From Sinorhizobium garamanticum (lineage in GTDB: Bacteria > Pseudomonadota > Alphaproteobacteria > Rhizobiales > Rhizobiaceae): a stretch of DNA of 64,000 nucleotides. Positions 26,943-36,003 of the stretch are shown here, one piece after another. The stretch spans positions 248,001 to 312,000 of the forward strand of contig NZ_CP120375.1 of assembly GCF_029892065.1 (NCBI RefSeq). Reading direction: 5' to 3'. The stretch's first letter is position 1, and the number at the start of each line of letters is the position of its first letter. The notes under the pieces are model-generated. The model saw only the letters and a program-made list of their open reading frames with translations. It ran no database searches and had not been told where the DNA came from. Made by a program: the position numbers and the translations under genes.

Positions 26943-27230
26943 TCGTTGAAGGTTCCGACTGGAACAACCATAAGGCCTCTCCTTGCCCAAGGGCTTGCTT
27001 CGAGCAGCGAGACTGCGCAATCCAGCTCTTTCAGTCATCCCCCAACGTGATGCACTTTCAAACCGCAGGCGAGTTTCCATCGCCGTTGCACGCGGATGGT
27101 CGCCGTCGTCTCAGCGGCCTAAAGGCTAGACGCTGAGCCAACTGTGGAATTCCACTGCTGCTGCCCTTCCCTGAGCTAGAGGACCATGCTTAGTTGCGGT
27201 AGGGGCAAAATTCTTCTCAGAGGGGCATCT
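26943..27230. other. Intergenic stretch before the lipoprotein gene
   Basis: About 290 bases with no supported gene. The ATCTATGAAA region at its right end carries GAGGGGC as a plausible ribosome site for the lipoprotein gene. Confidence 0.4.
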
Positions 27231-27563
27231 ATGAAAATCCGATATGTTCTGCTGGCGTCCACGCTGGCAGTGGCTTCCTGCGCCAAACGTCCTGACGCTA
27301 TCGTGCCAGTAGATATTCCGATGGCAGCCTATTCCAATCAGAGCTGCGAGGGATTGGCGCAAGAGCTATTGAAAGAGCAGGCCAATCTTGCCGCAGTTTC
27401 AAAGCAACAGAACCAGGCCGCCACCGGGGACGCCGTGGGCGTGTTCCTTGTGGGCGTACCGATGTCGAGCACTTTTGGAGGCGACAAGGAGGGTCAAGTC
27501 GCCGTCTCGAAAGGCAAGGTCAACGCGATCGAGTCTTCGATCAAGAGCAAGGGCTGCAAGTAA
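27231..27563 (+). CDS. Small lipoprotein of unknown function
   Basis: A 110-residue protein with a lipoprotein signal (MKIRYVLLASTLAVASCAKR; Cys17 would be lipidated). The body resembles a class of short rhizobial lipoproteins with a SCEGLAQEL motif, a coiled stretch (LKEQANLAAVSKQQNQAATG) and a glycine/valine-rich hydrophobic patch (VGVFLVGVPMSSTFGG). Start chosen at 27231 because the signal peptide begins there; the frame is open further upstream. The next gene follows by three bases. Confidence 0.7.
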   Translation: MKIRYVLLASTLAVASCAKRPDAIVPVDIPMAAYSNQSCEGLAQELLKEQANLAAVSKQQNQAATGDAVGVFLVGVPMSSTFGGDKEGQVAVSKGKVNAIESSIKSKGCK

Positions 27564-27566
27564 CAC

Positions 27567-27830
27567 ATGAAAACGAAACTGGGCTGCCAAACCCAAACCG
27601 TTGAAGAAATGAGCTACACACAGCGCAAGCAACTCCCTGGCGAGATCGCCAAGCGCTGCGTCGATCAGGGGTATACGGAGAAGTCGCCTGAGTTCGTCCC
27701 GTGCATTAAGGCGGAGACCGAGGGCGAAATCGCCCGGCGCCGTCGCGCAAGCGTCCGCGAGGACATGGCAGCCGCAAATCAGGTGGATGTGACCTGCCGG
27801 GAGTTTTTTGGCGCGGTTCGCTGCAACTAA
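27567..27830 (+). CDS. Small hypothetical protein downstream of the lipoprotein
   Basis: An 87-residue charged protein with five cysteines (LGCQTQTVEE, KRCVDQGYTE, VPCIKAETEG, VTCREFFGAVRCN). I do not recognise the family. The short spacing to the lipoprotein gene suggests one operon. No signal peptide is evident in this start; a later start at MSYTQRK is possible. Confidence 0.5.
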   Translation: MKTKLGCQTQTVEEMSYTQRKQLPGEIAKRCVDQGYTEKSPEFVPCIKAETEGEIARRRRASVREDMAAANQVDVTCREFFGAVRCN

Positions 27831-28267
27831 GGCCGCTCAAAGGCGGCATCTCTAATCGTTGAAGTCACAGATGCCGCGCATCAACAGAGTATCGCGGACC
27901 GCATTCTTTGCGGTGGCCGCGCACATTCTCGGTTGCGCCGTGCCGGGAGGTCGCGCTGCTGTTACCCCTCCCCGGCGCGATCTACGGCCTCACAGCAACC
28001 GTGCTCGAAATCGTGATAGGAGTGCAACCAAAATCAACCGGAGCTCATCCCGCATTGGACGTCGACGAGCGCCGCAAAGACCGGCGTGCCTATCGGATCG
28101 GCGTCTCCCGACCCGGCACTCGGGCGCACAGTTCCGGTCGATACATTATGCGTTCTTTTGCGCACCGAACGGGTACCTTCCCCGCTGTGTGTCTTGAGGT
28201 TGGCGGAGGTACGGTTGCTATCGGACCTGTTGGAGGCGTTCAAAGATTGAAGACGGGTGCCATTGAT
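27831..28267. other. Gap between small ORFs and the Nudix gene
   Basis: I see no gene here. Long plus-strand frames run through it and antisense through the Nudix gene, but their composition is unlike protein. Confidence 0.4.
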
Positions 28268-28741
28268 TCACAATGCCGCCGCCACCCAAGTGAAGAAAAG
28301 CAGATTGCGAAGTTCCGCGCGCGAGACTTCCTCGACCGCGGTCGCGATCGGTGCCCATCGCAGTGTGCGACTTTCCTTTTCCGGGAAATCTACGAGCATC
28401 TCCTGGACTTCAAGCAGATGCACATTGATGTGGTACGCAAGCTCACTGCTGTTCTTCGTGTAGACGAACGAACCAATTGCGTCGGTCGATACCCGGCCTT
28501 TGACACCAGCTTCTTCCAATGCTTCGCGCGCAGCCGCCATGCCGGACGTTTCACCGGTTTCGATACGCCCTTTTGGGATTCCCCAGCGGCCGTTTCGGCG
28601 GCTCGCGACAAGCAACACTTCAGGAGGATCTTTCGCCGACGTTCGAAAGCAGATCGCGCCCGCCTGTTCGACGCGCGCACGCGTCCAAACGACAGCATCT
28701 TGTCGGGCGGCATTGCTTGCCGGCGCGAATTGCTCTCCCAT
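28268..28741 (-). CDS. Nudix hydrolase
   Basis: A 157-residue protein with an intact Nudix box, GRIETGETSGMAAAREALEE followed by AGV, matching GX5EX7REUXEEXGU. The residues before it (RRNGRWGIPKG) and the C-terminal segment are typical of small rhizobial Nudix proteins. The family hydrolyses nucleoside diphosphates linked to another group; the substrate cannot be inferred. It is a single gene whose neighbours are not obviously related. Confidence 0.88.
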   Translation of the reverse strand: MGEQFAPASNAARQDAVVWTRARVEQAGAICFRTSAKDPPEVLLVASRRNGRWGIPKGRIETGETSGMAAAREALEEAGVKGRVSTDAIGSFVYTKNSSELAYHINVHLLEVQEMLVDFPEKESRTLRWAPIATAVEEVSRAELRNLLFFTWVAAAL

Positions 28742-28900
28742 CTCTCACGGCCTCGCTGGAAAGGGACCACAAGCTTGCCATCGTTTATGACAGTTTTGTG
28801 GCGTCTGGTCTTGCAATGAAAGAGTGAAAACAAAGTGAGTTCCGGAGGCCCGGGCCCAATGTCTCCGACTCGACAGTAAATTGATCCGCCGGAAAGCCCC

Positions 28901-29383
28901 TCATCTATCGCGGCGGCCGAGCGATCGACGCCGCTTCGTCTCAACGACAAGACCCGCAGGCCGGTCGGCCGAAAGCTTGGCCTTGTTCTCTGCTCGTTTA
29001 GGATCTGGCTTTGCTGATGACTCCGGCTCCGGTTTTGGCTCTGGCGATTGCTCGGCTCCTCCCTTCGCAAAACGCGCAAGCAGCCAAGCCTGGGCTGTCG
29101 CCGCATCCGCTTCTGTCACTTCACCGGCGGCTTTGCCGTCGAGATCAATGCGTGTCGCACCGGGGAGCAGTTGCGCCAGGTATTTGCCCGTTCTGGTATA
29201 GGCGCGCAGGGCTCTGCTCAAGTCCTCGTCCGACAATTCGCTGTCAAGCGCGCGAATGTCTTCACGAATCCCGATCTTAAGCGGCTTCGGCGCCTTCGTA
29301 TTGAAGGCGTCAGGCCACTTTTCCGATAGATAGGCAAAGAGCACCGAAGGTGATTTCCATTGCTTTTCGGTCGGCATGGTCAA
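28901..29383 (-). CDS. ProQ/FinO-domain RNA-binding protein
   Basis: A 160-residue protein. The first ~110 residues form a ProQ/FinO domain (LFAYLSEKWPDAFNTKAPKP, LKIGIREDI, LSRALRAYTRTGKYLAQL with the conserved Y-x3-L region). The C-terminal 50 residues are a disordered, lysine- and proline-rich tail. Such proteins bind structured small RNAs and 3' ends. Plasmids often carry FinO-like regulators of transfer genes, but none are visible here. Confidence 0.85.
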   Translation of the reverse strand: MTMPTEKQWKSPSVLFAYLSEKWPDAFNTKAPKPLKIGIREDIRALDSELSDEDLSRALRAYTRTGKYLAQLLPGATRIDLDGKAAGEVTEADAATAQAWLLARFAKGGAEQSPEPKPEPESSAKPDPKRAENKAKLSADRPAGLVVETKRRRSLGRRDR

Positions 29384-29489
29384 GCCCTGTCACATTTGTT
29401 AGTCGCGCAATTGGGCACCTCATTAACATGAACCTGTGTCAATGAGCCTGTCGGGAAATAGAAAACGCAAGAACGGCGCTGGACTGCCG

Positions 29490-30030
29490 TCAGCCACCCG
29501 GCCCGACGCGCCCGCTGGTCCGCGGCGAGCGGCGTTTCGCCGAGGCAGGCGGTGCGTCGCGGCGGATTTTCTCAGCGCACTCCCTCGCCAGATCGGTACT
29601 GCGGGACAGAAAGTCGGCGATCACCTCCAACTCGCCAGGATCGTACCGCGACCACAATTCGAACATCCGCTCCTGCATTGGCTCGTAGACAGCCTTGATC
29701 GGGGCTATCGCGTCCGGGCGGATGCGAACCTGTAGCGGCGGCGATCGGCCGGATCGGCAATACGCTCGACATAGCCGGCGCGCTCGAGCCGGTCGATCAG
29801 GGCCGTCGTCGCACCCGATGTGAGGCCGGTGGCCTCGGCCAGCTCTCCGCCGAGGCCTGCTTGCGCAGATAGATCAGGTCGAGGCATTCGAAGTCGGTCG
29901 TGTGCAGGCCGAAGCGCTCTGCGACGGCCTGGCTCGTCATGACGCTCTGCGCGCCCATGCGGCGGACGTTCAGACCGACGCGCGCAACGAGTTCCCGCTT
30001 TTCGGGCGTATCACTGTCTTCATGTTCCAT
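29490..30030 (-). pseudogene. MarR-family regulator with two frameshifts
   Basis: Three frames in sequence reconstruct one MarR protein. The N-terminal part (LNVRRMGAQSVMTSQAVAER, DFECLDLIYLRKQAS) breaks near 29855. The second frame supplies the winged HTH (GELAEATGLTSGATTALIDR, LERAGYVERIADPADRRR) and breaks near 29730. The third gives the dimerisation tail (VYEPMQERMFELWSRYDPGE). Each break needs a one-base indel. The reconstructed protein has about 175 residues, normal for the family. It is 13 bases downstream of another broken gene. Confidence 0.75.
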
Positions 30031-30043
30031 CGTCCCCTCCCAG

Positions 30044-30533
30044 CTACGCGACCGCGATCGCCGCAGCGAAGGCGGTGAGCATCGCGAACGAAGTCAGCAG
30101 GTCGAGCGGCAAGCGCAGCAAGCTTCTGCGACTCCAGCGCCGCGCCGCCGTTTCGTCGATCTCTGTTGGATCGGCGCGCTCGAAAGCCAACGCTTTCGGG
30201 ATGAAGTCGACTGCCGACCACAGGCGCATCACGGCATGGCTGACGAGGCCGACGAGCAGCCAAAAACGGACATCGGGCTGCGGCCAGGCGATGACCAAGC
30301 GTACGCCCCGTTGCGTCTGTGAAGCCTTGATTGCGGTGTCATAGTCCTCCCCACCGCGACACCCTGACGATCCGGCCCTTGGTTGACGTCCCAAACCGTC
30401 GAAGCAGCGAATCGCGCTGGAGTCTTCGTGCTGTGTCCAATGTGAGGCCCACTCCGACCATCAGGAAGAGCACGCGGGCAAAGCGAAAGTCTTCTGCGAA
30501 CCAGGCATAAAGTGCACTGAGGAATTCCAACAT
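30044..30533 (-). pseudogene. Two-helix membrane protein, frameshifted in a G run
   Basis: The first frame begins MLEFLSALYAWFAEDFRFAR (ATG 30533) and ends SRWGGL at a TGA; the second continues EDYDTAIKASQTQRGVRLVI and holds two helices (FWLLVGLVSHAVMRLW, LLTSFAMLTAFAAAIAV). The break lies in the run GGTGGGGAGG near 30348, so a single extra G explains it. The join reads smoothly (RW then EDYD), so the ancestral gene was one protein of about 160 residues. Function unknown. It probably formed an operon with the MarR gene downstream. Confidence 0.6.
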
Positions 30534-30871
30534 CTCGCACCAGCTCCAAGTCGGAGCACATCTTAGCATCCATTTGTTCCGCGCAAGTGACGCGCGGTGT
30601 TCCGCAGGTGATGTCACGGATTGGAGAACCCCTCAATGCCGTGACGAGGACAGGCGCCTGTCCGCGAGAATGAGGGACGCCCGAAAGGAAGCCCAAGCGG
30701 CGGATCTGATTAAGCGCAACGACAAGTAGCCTAGGCTGCGCGCAGTTCCTGACGCTGTGGCAGATAAATGAACGTCAGCTGGCCGTTTGGGCGACGCCCC
30801 GAGTTTTCACACGATCGGCGTGGTCGAGAGGTCACGGGCGGTGGACCTCCATCTGCAGGTCCGCGTTGTCG
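30534..30871. other. Intergenic stretch, no gene seen
   Basis: No gene is supported. It separates the broken membrane-protein gene from a serine/threonine dehydratase remnant. Confidence 0.35.
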
Positions 30872-31015
30872 CTATTCCAGAGGGACAGCCGTGGTATTGG
30901 CCCCACAGACTACGACTGCGACCCGCTCGCCTGGCATCGGATTGTACTTCCCTGAGAGCAGCGCCGCGAAAGCGGCCGCGCCGCAAGGAGAGATCAGGCA
31001 CGGCGGAGGGCAGGA
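30872..31015 (-). pseudogene. C-terminal remnant of a serine/threonine dehydratase-like enzyme
   Basis: About 45 residues (SPCGAAAFAALLSGKYNPMP, GERVAVVVCGANTTAVPLE) match the C-terminal end of fold-type II PLP enzymes of the threonine dehydratase group, including the SxCGAAxLA phosphate-cofactor region and the CGxN segment. No upstream part of the enzyme is present; the adjacent DUF2165-like gene begins 16 bases away. This is a recombination remnant. Confidence 0.6.
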
Positions 31016-31030
31016 TGTGGTCACGAACCG

Positions 31031-31518
31031 CTACCGCGCCATGTTGAAGACCAAAAAGCTGAGCAGCCCCCAACTTGCAAGGAGAAGCTGGGTAAGCAGA
31101 AGCCCCTCCTGCTTGATCCAGAACCCGAACCAAAGTCCAGCGATGAACATGAAGCACCAGCATAGCACGAAGGCGCTCAGGCCCATGTTGAGCACGCCGA
31201 TAGCCTGCGCCGATGCATATTGGAAAGGTTGGACGGCAATCAGGCCTGTTCCTACCGAAAGAGCAAGCGCACTAGCCACCTGACGAGGACGCCGATCAGA
31301 GCCACCCTATGAGCAGCGACGCTATTCACTGCACGATTATGGAACGGCGGCTTATCGAGCGGTGCCTCCTTTAGGAGTGTCATGCTCATCGTGACGCCCA
31401 CGGCTCCCACCGAGGCCTGGAAGCCTTGAACGTTATTTGCAACAGCCACGATCATCCAAAGGGCCAAGCAGGCCGCTGCAGTGAGTTGGAAAAGCCAGAA
31501 CGTCGCTTCAGGTGACAT
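31031..31518 (-). pseudogene. DUF2165-like membrane protein, frameshifted
   Basis: The first frame starts at ATG 31518 (SPEATFWLFQLTAAACLALW, MIVAVANNVQGFQ) and includes HRVALIGVLVR; the second carries QVASALALSVGTG, then GVLNMGLSAFVLCWCFMFIA and GLWFGFWIKQEG. The break is near 31265. Four hydrophobic helices, an early ANN motif and the GLWFGFWI segment resemble the small integral membrane family DUF2165. The gene may be inactive or the base call may be wrong. Confidence 0.55.
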
Positions 31519-31603
31519 GGACAATACCTTCTTTGTGCGGCACATATTCTAGCTGTTGCGTTCAAAGAGAGTACCGGCGGATCATGACACACGGTGTTGC
31601 CGC

Positions 31604-32524
31604 ATGAGCAACAAGATCGATCAGAGCCGACGTCCGGGGCTAGAAGAACTGGAAGCCTTTCTCCAGGTGGCTGACCTCGGGAGCTTTACGAAGGCGGCCG
31701 AGCGCCTGGGTCTCTCCAAGTCAATCGTGAGCCGGCGCGTCAGGGCGCTCGAGCGCCGTCTCGGTGTGCTTCTGGTGAGCCGCACTACGCATGCCGTATC
31801 GCTGACAGACCTCGGAATTGATTTTCAGTCACGGGCCAGGAAGGCGATCGAGGATCTGGACGACGCCGTGGACTCAGTCGGCACGAGTGCCGCAGCGGTG
31901 CGCGGCCTGGTCCGCGTGAGCGCACCCACGAACCTCGGCGTGCTTCATGTGCTGCCTGCGCTGACAGACCTGATGGCGCAGCACGCGGGGCTGGAGATCG
32001 ACGTCGACCTGAACGACCGCTACGTCGATGTCGTCGGCGGTGGGTTCGACCTGGCCATCCGGATCGGAGATCTGAAAGACTCCTCCCTGATGTCTCGGCG
32101 GCTCGGCACGATCCGTCGCGCTGTGGTGTGCAGTCCGGATTACATCGGCCGCATGGGGCAACCGTCAACCCCAGATGATCTGGCTCACCACGACTGCCTG
32201 ACGTACACGAACATGAGTGCTGCTGACCAATGGCGCTTCCTGGTCGACGGCAACTGGAAGGCTGTCCGCACGCGCGGACGTCTGCGCACCAACGATGGGA
32301 ACGCTCTCCTGGCGGCTGCTTTGGCCGGACGAGGGCTCGTCGGGTTACCAACGTTCATCACGGATCGTGACGTGGACCGGGGTCGGTTGGTGCGCGTGCT
32401 AGAGAACTTCGCTCTGCCTTCGGTAGGAGTGTTCGCGCTCTTTCCTTCGAGTGCACGGCTGCCAGGGCGTGCGCGCGCTGTGATGGAACACATCAGGCTT
32501 CATCTGCAGCAATCAGGCTTCTGA
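31604..32524 (+). CDS. LysR-family transcriptional regulator
   Basis: A 306-residue regulator from ATG 31604. The N-terminal HTH is LEELEAFLQVADLGSFTKAA then ERLGLSKSIVSRRVRALERR; the C-terminal domain (VRVSAPTNLGVLHVLPALTD, DLAIRIGDLKDSSLM) places it in the large CrgA/AaeR-like branch that often controls neighbouring oxidoreductases. It is followed on the same strand by wrbA and a GST gene. Inference: it controls that operon in response to quinones or similar electrophiles. Appears intact. Confidence 0.88.
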   Translation: MSNKIDQSRRPGLEELEAFLQVADLGSFTKAAERLGLSKSIVSRRVRALERRLGVLLVSRTTHAVSLTDLGIDFQSRARKAIEDLDDAVDSVGTSAAAVRGLVRVSAPTNLGVLHVLPALTDLMAQHAGLEIDVDLNDRYVDVVGGGFDLAIRIGDLKDSSLMSRRLGTIRRAVVCSPDYIGRMGQPSTPDDLAHHDCLTYTNMSAADQWRFLVDGNWKAVRTRGRLRTNDGNALLAAALAGRGLVGLPTFITDRDVDRGRLVRVLENFALPSVGVFALFPSSARLPGRARAVMEHIRLHLQQSGF

Positions 32525-32555
32525 TCATTTCTGGTGAGCCGGCCCGCCCCACGGC

Positions 32556-32592
32556 GAACATCGTTGTTGCAGTTTGCGTAACAACGATGTTC
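32556..32592. promoter_or_regulatory. Perfect 13-bp inverted repeat upstream of wrbA
   Basis: GAACATCGTTGTT (32556-32568) is followed, after 11 bases, by its exact complement AACAACGATGTTC (32580-32592). It lies between the LysR stop and the wrbA start, about 75 bases before wrbA. There is no T tract after it, so an intrinsic terminator is unlikely. It is a good candidate operator for a dimeric regulator of wrbA, possibly the LysR protein next door, or an mRNA structure. Confidence 0.75.
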
Positions 32593-32668
32593 TTTCGCCG
32601 AGGCTACAGAAGATATCAGCAACACAATAGCTAGACCGCAGACGCAACAGCAATTGGAAGGTCTAGCG

Positions 32669-33277
32669 ATGTCAGCAAAAATCCTCGTACTCTACTACTC
32701 CTCATACGGCCACATCGAGACAATGGCGGCCGGAGTGGCGGACGGCGCTCGACAGGCCGGCGCCAATGTCACGATCAAGCGCGTCCCTGAACTCGTGCCG
32801 CTCTCTGTCGCCCAGGAAGCCGGCTACAAGCTGGAGCAGCCGGCGCCTATCGCCGCCGTCGAGGAACTGCCGGATTACGATGCCATTATCTTCGGTAGCC
32901 CCACGCGCTACGGGATGATGGCCGCGCAGATGAAGAACTTCATCGATCAGACCGGCGGGATCTGGTTCGAGAATCGGCTGGTCGGAAAGGTCGGCGCCGT
33001 GTTCACCTCGACCGGGTCGCAGCATGGCGGACAGGAATCGACGATCCTGAACTTCCACACCGTCCTGCTGCATCTTGGCATGATCGTCGTGGGTTTGCCG
33101 TACAGCTTCCAGGGTCTGAACCAGATGGACGAACCCGGCGGCGGGTCGCCTTATGGTGCGTCCACGCTCTCCGGTGGCGACGACAGCAGGTTCCCGTCCC
33201 CGGTCGAGGTCGAAGGGGCCCGGTTCCAGGGCAGACACGTGGCGGAGATCGCCGGACGATTGGTCAGCGCCGGCTGA
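32669..33277 (+). CDS. wrbA: NAD(P)H:quinone oxidoreductase WrbA
   Basis: A flavodoxin-like quinone reductase of about 202 residues from ATG 32669. The FMN-phosphate loop [12 protein letters not shown], the segment [20 protein letters not shown] and [16 protein letters not shown] are family hallmarks, and [20 protein letters not shown] is the conserved active-site loop. It reduces quinones by two electrons and so avoids semiquinone radicals. The GST gene starts 21 bases downstream, so the two probably form an operon. Complete. Confidence 0.95.
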   Translation: MSAKILVLYYSSYGHIETMAAGVADGARQAGANVTIKRVPELVPLSVAQEAGYKLEQPAPIAAVEELPDYDAIIFGSPTRYGMMAAQMKNFIDQTGGIWFENRLVGKVGAVFTSTGSQHGGQESTILNFHTVLLHLGMIVVGLPYSFQGLNQMDEPGGGSPYGASTLSGGDDSRFPSPVEVEGARFQGRHVAEIAGRLVSAG

Positions 33278-33298
33278 ACCCGGCCTGGAGAATATTCG

Positions 33299-34111
33299 AT
33301 GGTTCCTTCGCGCGATGATCTCGACAGCCTTCGCCTCTACGTCTCCTATGCGTGCCCCTTCGCGCACCGCGTGCTGGTCGGCATGGCGTTGCGAGGCGTG
33401 ATGGGCCGTTTGAGGCTCAGCGTCGTGCAACCCGTGATGGGCCCGGACGGGTGGGTCCTCCACCCGTCCGACACCGAACCGGGCGTCTCGACTCTGCTGG
33501 ATGTGTACAGGCGGGCGCGTCCGGGCTTCAGCCGGCGCGCCAGCGTGCCGATGCTCTACAGCGTGACGGAGAAACGGATCCTCAGCGACGACTCGCTGGA
33601 GATTCTGAGTTGGATCGACCGGTTGCCTGGAAACAGCCGGGAGGGAAGCCTCTTCCCGGCGCAACTGGAGCCTGAGCTCGACCGGCTAGGCAAATTCGTG
33701 GCCGACGCGATCAACAGCGGCGTTTACGAGGCGGGCTTCGCCGCTAACCAAGAGGCTTACGATCAAGCTGTCACGAAGTTGTTTTCCGCATTGGACCAGT
33801 TGGAGGAACTTCTCCAGTCACGGCTGTGGCTGTGCGGAGACGTTATGACGGTTGTGGACATCCAGATGTTCACGTCTCTCATACGGTTCGACCTGGTCTA
33901 CCACACGCTGTTCAAGTGCAATTGGAAGCGTGCATCCGACTATCGGCAGCTGTGGAACCTCGCCCGTCGGATCTACGGGCTTCCCGGAGTCGCTGACACC
34001 CTGCGCGTCGATCAAATCACGACGCACTACTACAAAAGCCTTCCCGACCTTAATCCGCGGGGCATCGTCCCGCGTGGTCCAGATATTCTGGCGAAACTCC
34101 GGGGAGGCTGA
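33299..34111 (+). CDS. Glutathione S-transferase family protein, glutathionyl-hydroquinone reductase-like
   Basis: A 270-residue GST. The N-terminal thioredoxin-like domain has the catalytic Cys in YACPFAHRVLVGMALRGV, which corresponds to the CPWA motif of Xi-class glutathionyl-hydroquinone reductases (YqjG/ECM4), with Phe in place of Trp. The C-terminal helical domain contains RLWLCGDVMTVVDIQMFTSL, IRFDLVYHTLFKCNW and LPDLNPRGIVPRGP, all typical of that class. The enzyme removes glutathione from glutathionyl-hydroquinones. Co-occurrence with WrbA makes a quinone-detoxification role likely. A GGAG lies upstream of ATG 33299. Confidence 0.85.
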   Translation: MVPSRDDLDSLRLYVSYACPFAHRVLVGMALRGVMGRLRLSVVQPVMGPDGWVLHPSDTEPGVSTLLDVYRRARPGFSRRASVPMLYSVTEKRILSDDSLEILSWIDRLPGNSREGSLFPAQLEPELDRLGKFVADAINSGVYEAGFAANQEAYDQAVTKLFSALDQLEELLQSRLWLCGDVMTVVDIQMFTSLIRFDLVYHTLFKCNWKRASDYRQLWNLARRIYGLPGVADTLRVDQITTHYYKSLPDLNPRGIVPRGPDILAKLRGG

Positions 34112-34698
34112 CGCCCGTTGGACGGGCTCAATACTGGGAGTCGATGATGCGGCAACTTACGCCTGCGGCGAAAAAGGCGACTGTGATCGATGCTTTCTGC
34201 CGCGCTGCCGAGGCCGAGCCGGCGAAGCTACTGGCCGTCTTTGTCGTCGATACCGACGACAAAGAACCACCACCTCGAAAAGACCGGAGCGTCCTTCGTG
34301 AGCATTCGCATCGACTACGCCAACGTAGCCCCGGGCGGCGCCAAGGCGCTGCCAATCCGCCCGTAAGATCAGGGCCTGACGGGAAGTCCTTGCAACACCC
34401 CGCATGCGCCCTCAAGGCCGCGCTAGCGGGACGCGGCGCGGCGCAGATCGTCGACGGCGATCTGGATACGGGCTCGGCATTTGGTGATGCATGCGCTGCT
34501 GCTCGCTCTCCATGCGAGTTAAGGCATGTCGAAACAACGATCGTGGCTGCGCGTTGACAGCAATGGCGCACAGCACCGATCGCGATAACCGACGATCTAG
34601 TTGCGCGACAGGCAGACCCCGCACCGAAATCGGCGTGCCACGATCCGAAATGTTGGCGCGCGCTTTTGCCTCGCAGCGAAACAAGGAGGATCTGAAAC
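34112..34698. other. Gap with AhpD/CMD-like fragment
   Basis: No intact gene. One plus-strand frame near 34296-34350 reads SIRIDYANVAPGGAKAL, which matches the start of carboxymuconolactone decarboxylase/AhpD-like proteins (RIDYxKxxPG). It stops at a TAA about 15 codons later. The rest is not recognisable. The fragment suggests that a peroxidase-like gene once sat in this detoxification cluster. Confidence 0.4.
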
Positions 34699-35349
34699 AT
34701 GGAGATAGTAGTTCCCGGCCTTTATGCATCGGCACCCGAGCCGCTGTCCTTTGCACCCGAAACCACAATTCGCGCTTTCTTGCTTCAGCGGGCAACAGGA
34801 AACCTGCTCATCTATAACGTGGGTACGTTGGCCGCCGATCATGAATCCGTTCGACGGTTGGGCGGCATATCACGGTGCTACCTGAACCATTGGCATGAAG
34901 CGGGCATGGGCTGCAATGCGATTGCCGAGACGTTCGGCGCGCCGCTCGTGTCCCATGAGCTGGAACGACATCACGTCTCCAAGAAGTGCCGCGTCGATGA
35001 GACATTTTCCGATCGCCACATTGTGGATCGTGACTTTGAAGTGATCCCTACCCCCGGCCATACCGAAGGCGCCACAGCCTACCTCTGGGACAACGGCAAA
35101 CACCGATTCCTCTTTACTGGCGATACCGTCTATTTGGACGACGGCAATTGGCGCGCGGCGGTGCTCGAGTCCAGCGATCGAGACGCCTACATTGCTACGC
35201 TCGAGTCCATCAAACAGCTCGAATTCGACGTGCTTGTTCCCTGGGCCGCCTCAATCGACCAGCCTTACATTACTCACACCAACAGCCAAGATACGCGAAC
35301 TCGGATCGACGCGATCCTCGAGCGTGTTCGCAGCGGCAGCGATCATTGA
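34699..35349 (+). CDS. MBL-fold metallohydrolase-like protein with altered metal motif
   Basis: A 216-residue protein of the metallo-beta-lactamase fold. A good AAGGAGG lies upstream of ATG 34699. The usual HxHxDH metal motif is replaced by NHWHEAGMG, so the Asp-His pair is not conserved. The third His is present in PTPGHTEGA and the bridging Asp in FTGDTVYLDDG. The protein may bind one metal or none, or have a different reaction. It is downstream of the wrbA-GST pair but separated by decayed sequence. The frame is intact. Confidence 0.75.
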   Translation: MEIVVPGLYASAPEPLSFAPETTIRAFLLQRATGNLLIYNVGTLAADHESVRRLGGISRCYLNHWHEAGMGCNAIAETFGAPLVSHELERHHVSKKCRVDETFSDRHIVDRDFEVIPTPGHTEGATAYLWDNGKHRFLFTGDTVYLDDGNWRAAVLESSDRDAYIATLESIKQLEFDVLVPWAASIDQPYITHTNSQDTRTRIDAILERVRSGSDH

Positions 35350-35739
35350 TCGCCTAGACTTTCGCCGGCGAAGGGGCGGGTCTGACCGCCCCCCAGCCGG
35401 CCTTGTGACCGCGATCCGAATCTCCGTCGCCGAACCCTTTACAAGGATCGGTGCTTGCTCCGAAGAACAGAACGAGAATATCGGCGGAAGGGTGGTCGGC
35501 GCCTTCAAGGTTCGGAACACGATCTGTTCCCCCACACACGCTAGGGCCGGACGAATGGAGGCCACATCTTGCCTGAAAGGGTGTCCATCTTTTTTGAAAA
35601 ATAATCGGAATTTTTCGTTGCATTGGGCTGGGAACATGACGTCAGCCATCTGTCAAAAGTGGGAGCCGAGAGTAACGGACGGATAAGCCGTGTGGCATAC
35701 AAATATTTCAGATTTCAAAGAACGAGGCATTGGGGACAA
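35350..35739. other. Gap upstream of the transposon-truncated ORF
   Basis: No intact gene. A minus-strand stretch (CKGFGDGDSDRGHKAGWGAV at about 35365-35430) looks like the tail of a decayed protein. The remainder includes AT-rich sequence near 35590 (TTTTTTGAAAAATAATCGGA) that may hold a promoter. Confidence 0.35.
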
Positions 35740-36003
35740 ATGGTTCAGCGTCACATGGTCGTCATTCCGAAGGAGGACGGCGGCATTGAAGTTTACCCAC
35801 TGAAGAACTGGCTGCGGCAAAACCGGGAATATTTGCCTGCGGGCCTGGATGCGACGAGCAATACCTCGCATCAATTGCGTGCAGCCCTACGGCAATCCGG
35901 TTGGACCATGCAGGAAACACCCGACGAGGTGAGATTGATTCTTCCCGGGCACTCCGCACATCTTGTCGCTTGGCATTTAATTTTGAGATTGCTGTACCAA
36001 TGA
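35740..36003 (+). CDS. Hypothetical protein, 3' end replaced by transposon sequence
   Basis: From ATG 35740 the frame reads MVQRHMVVIPKEDGGIEVYP, then LKNWLRQNREYLPAGLDATS and ends in EVRLILPGHSAHL before crossing 35964, the left end of the Tn7-like element. The last ~13 residues are read from transposon DNA, so the original C-terminus is lost. Function unknown; similar short proteins of the type with LKNWLRQN are sometimes found in rhizobial accessory regions, but I cannot name a family. The start is uncertain because the frame extends upstream. Confidence 0.45.
   Translation: MVQRHMVVIPKEDGGIEVYPLKNWLRQNREYLPAGLDATSNTSHQLRAALRQSGWTMQETPDEVRLILPGHSAHLVAWHLILRLLYQ

Noticed and set aside
27908..28819. 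303-codon plus-strand frame across the Nudix gene
   Set aside because: It is antisense to a gene with an intact Nudix box and has no recognisable features.
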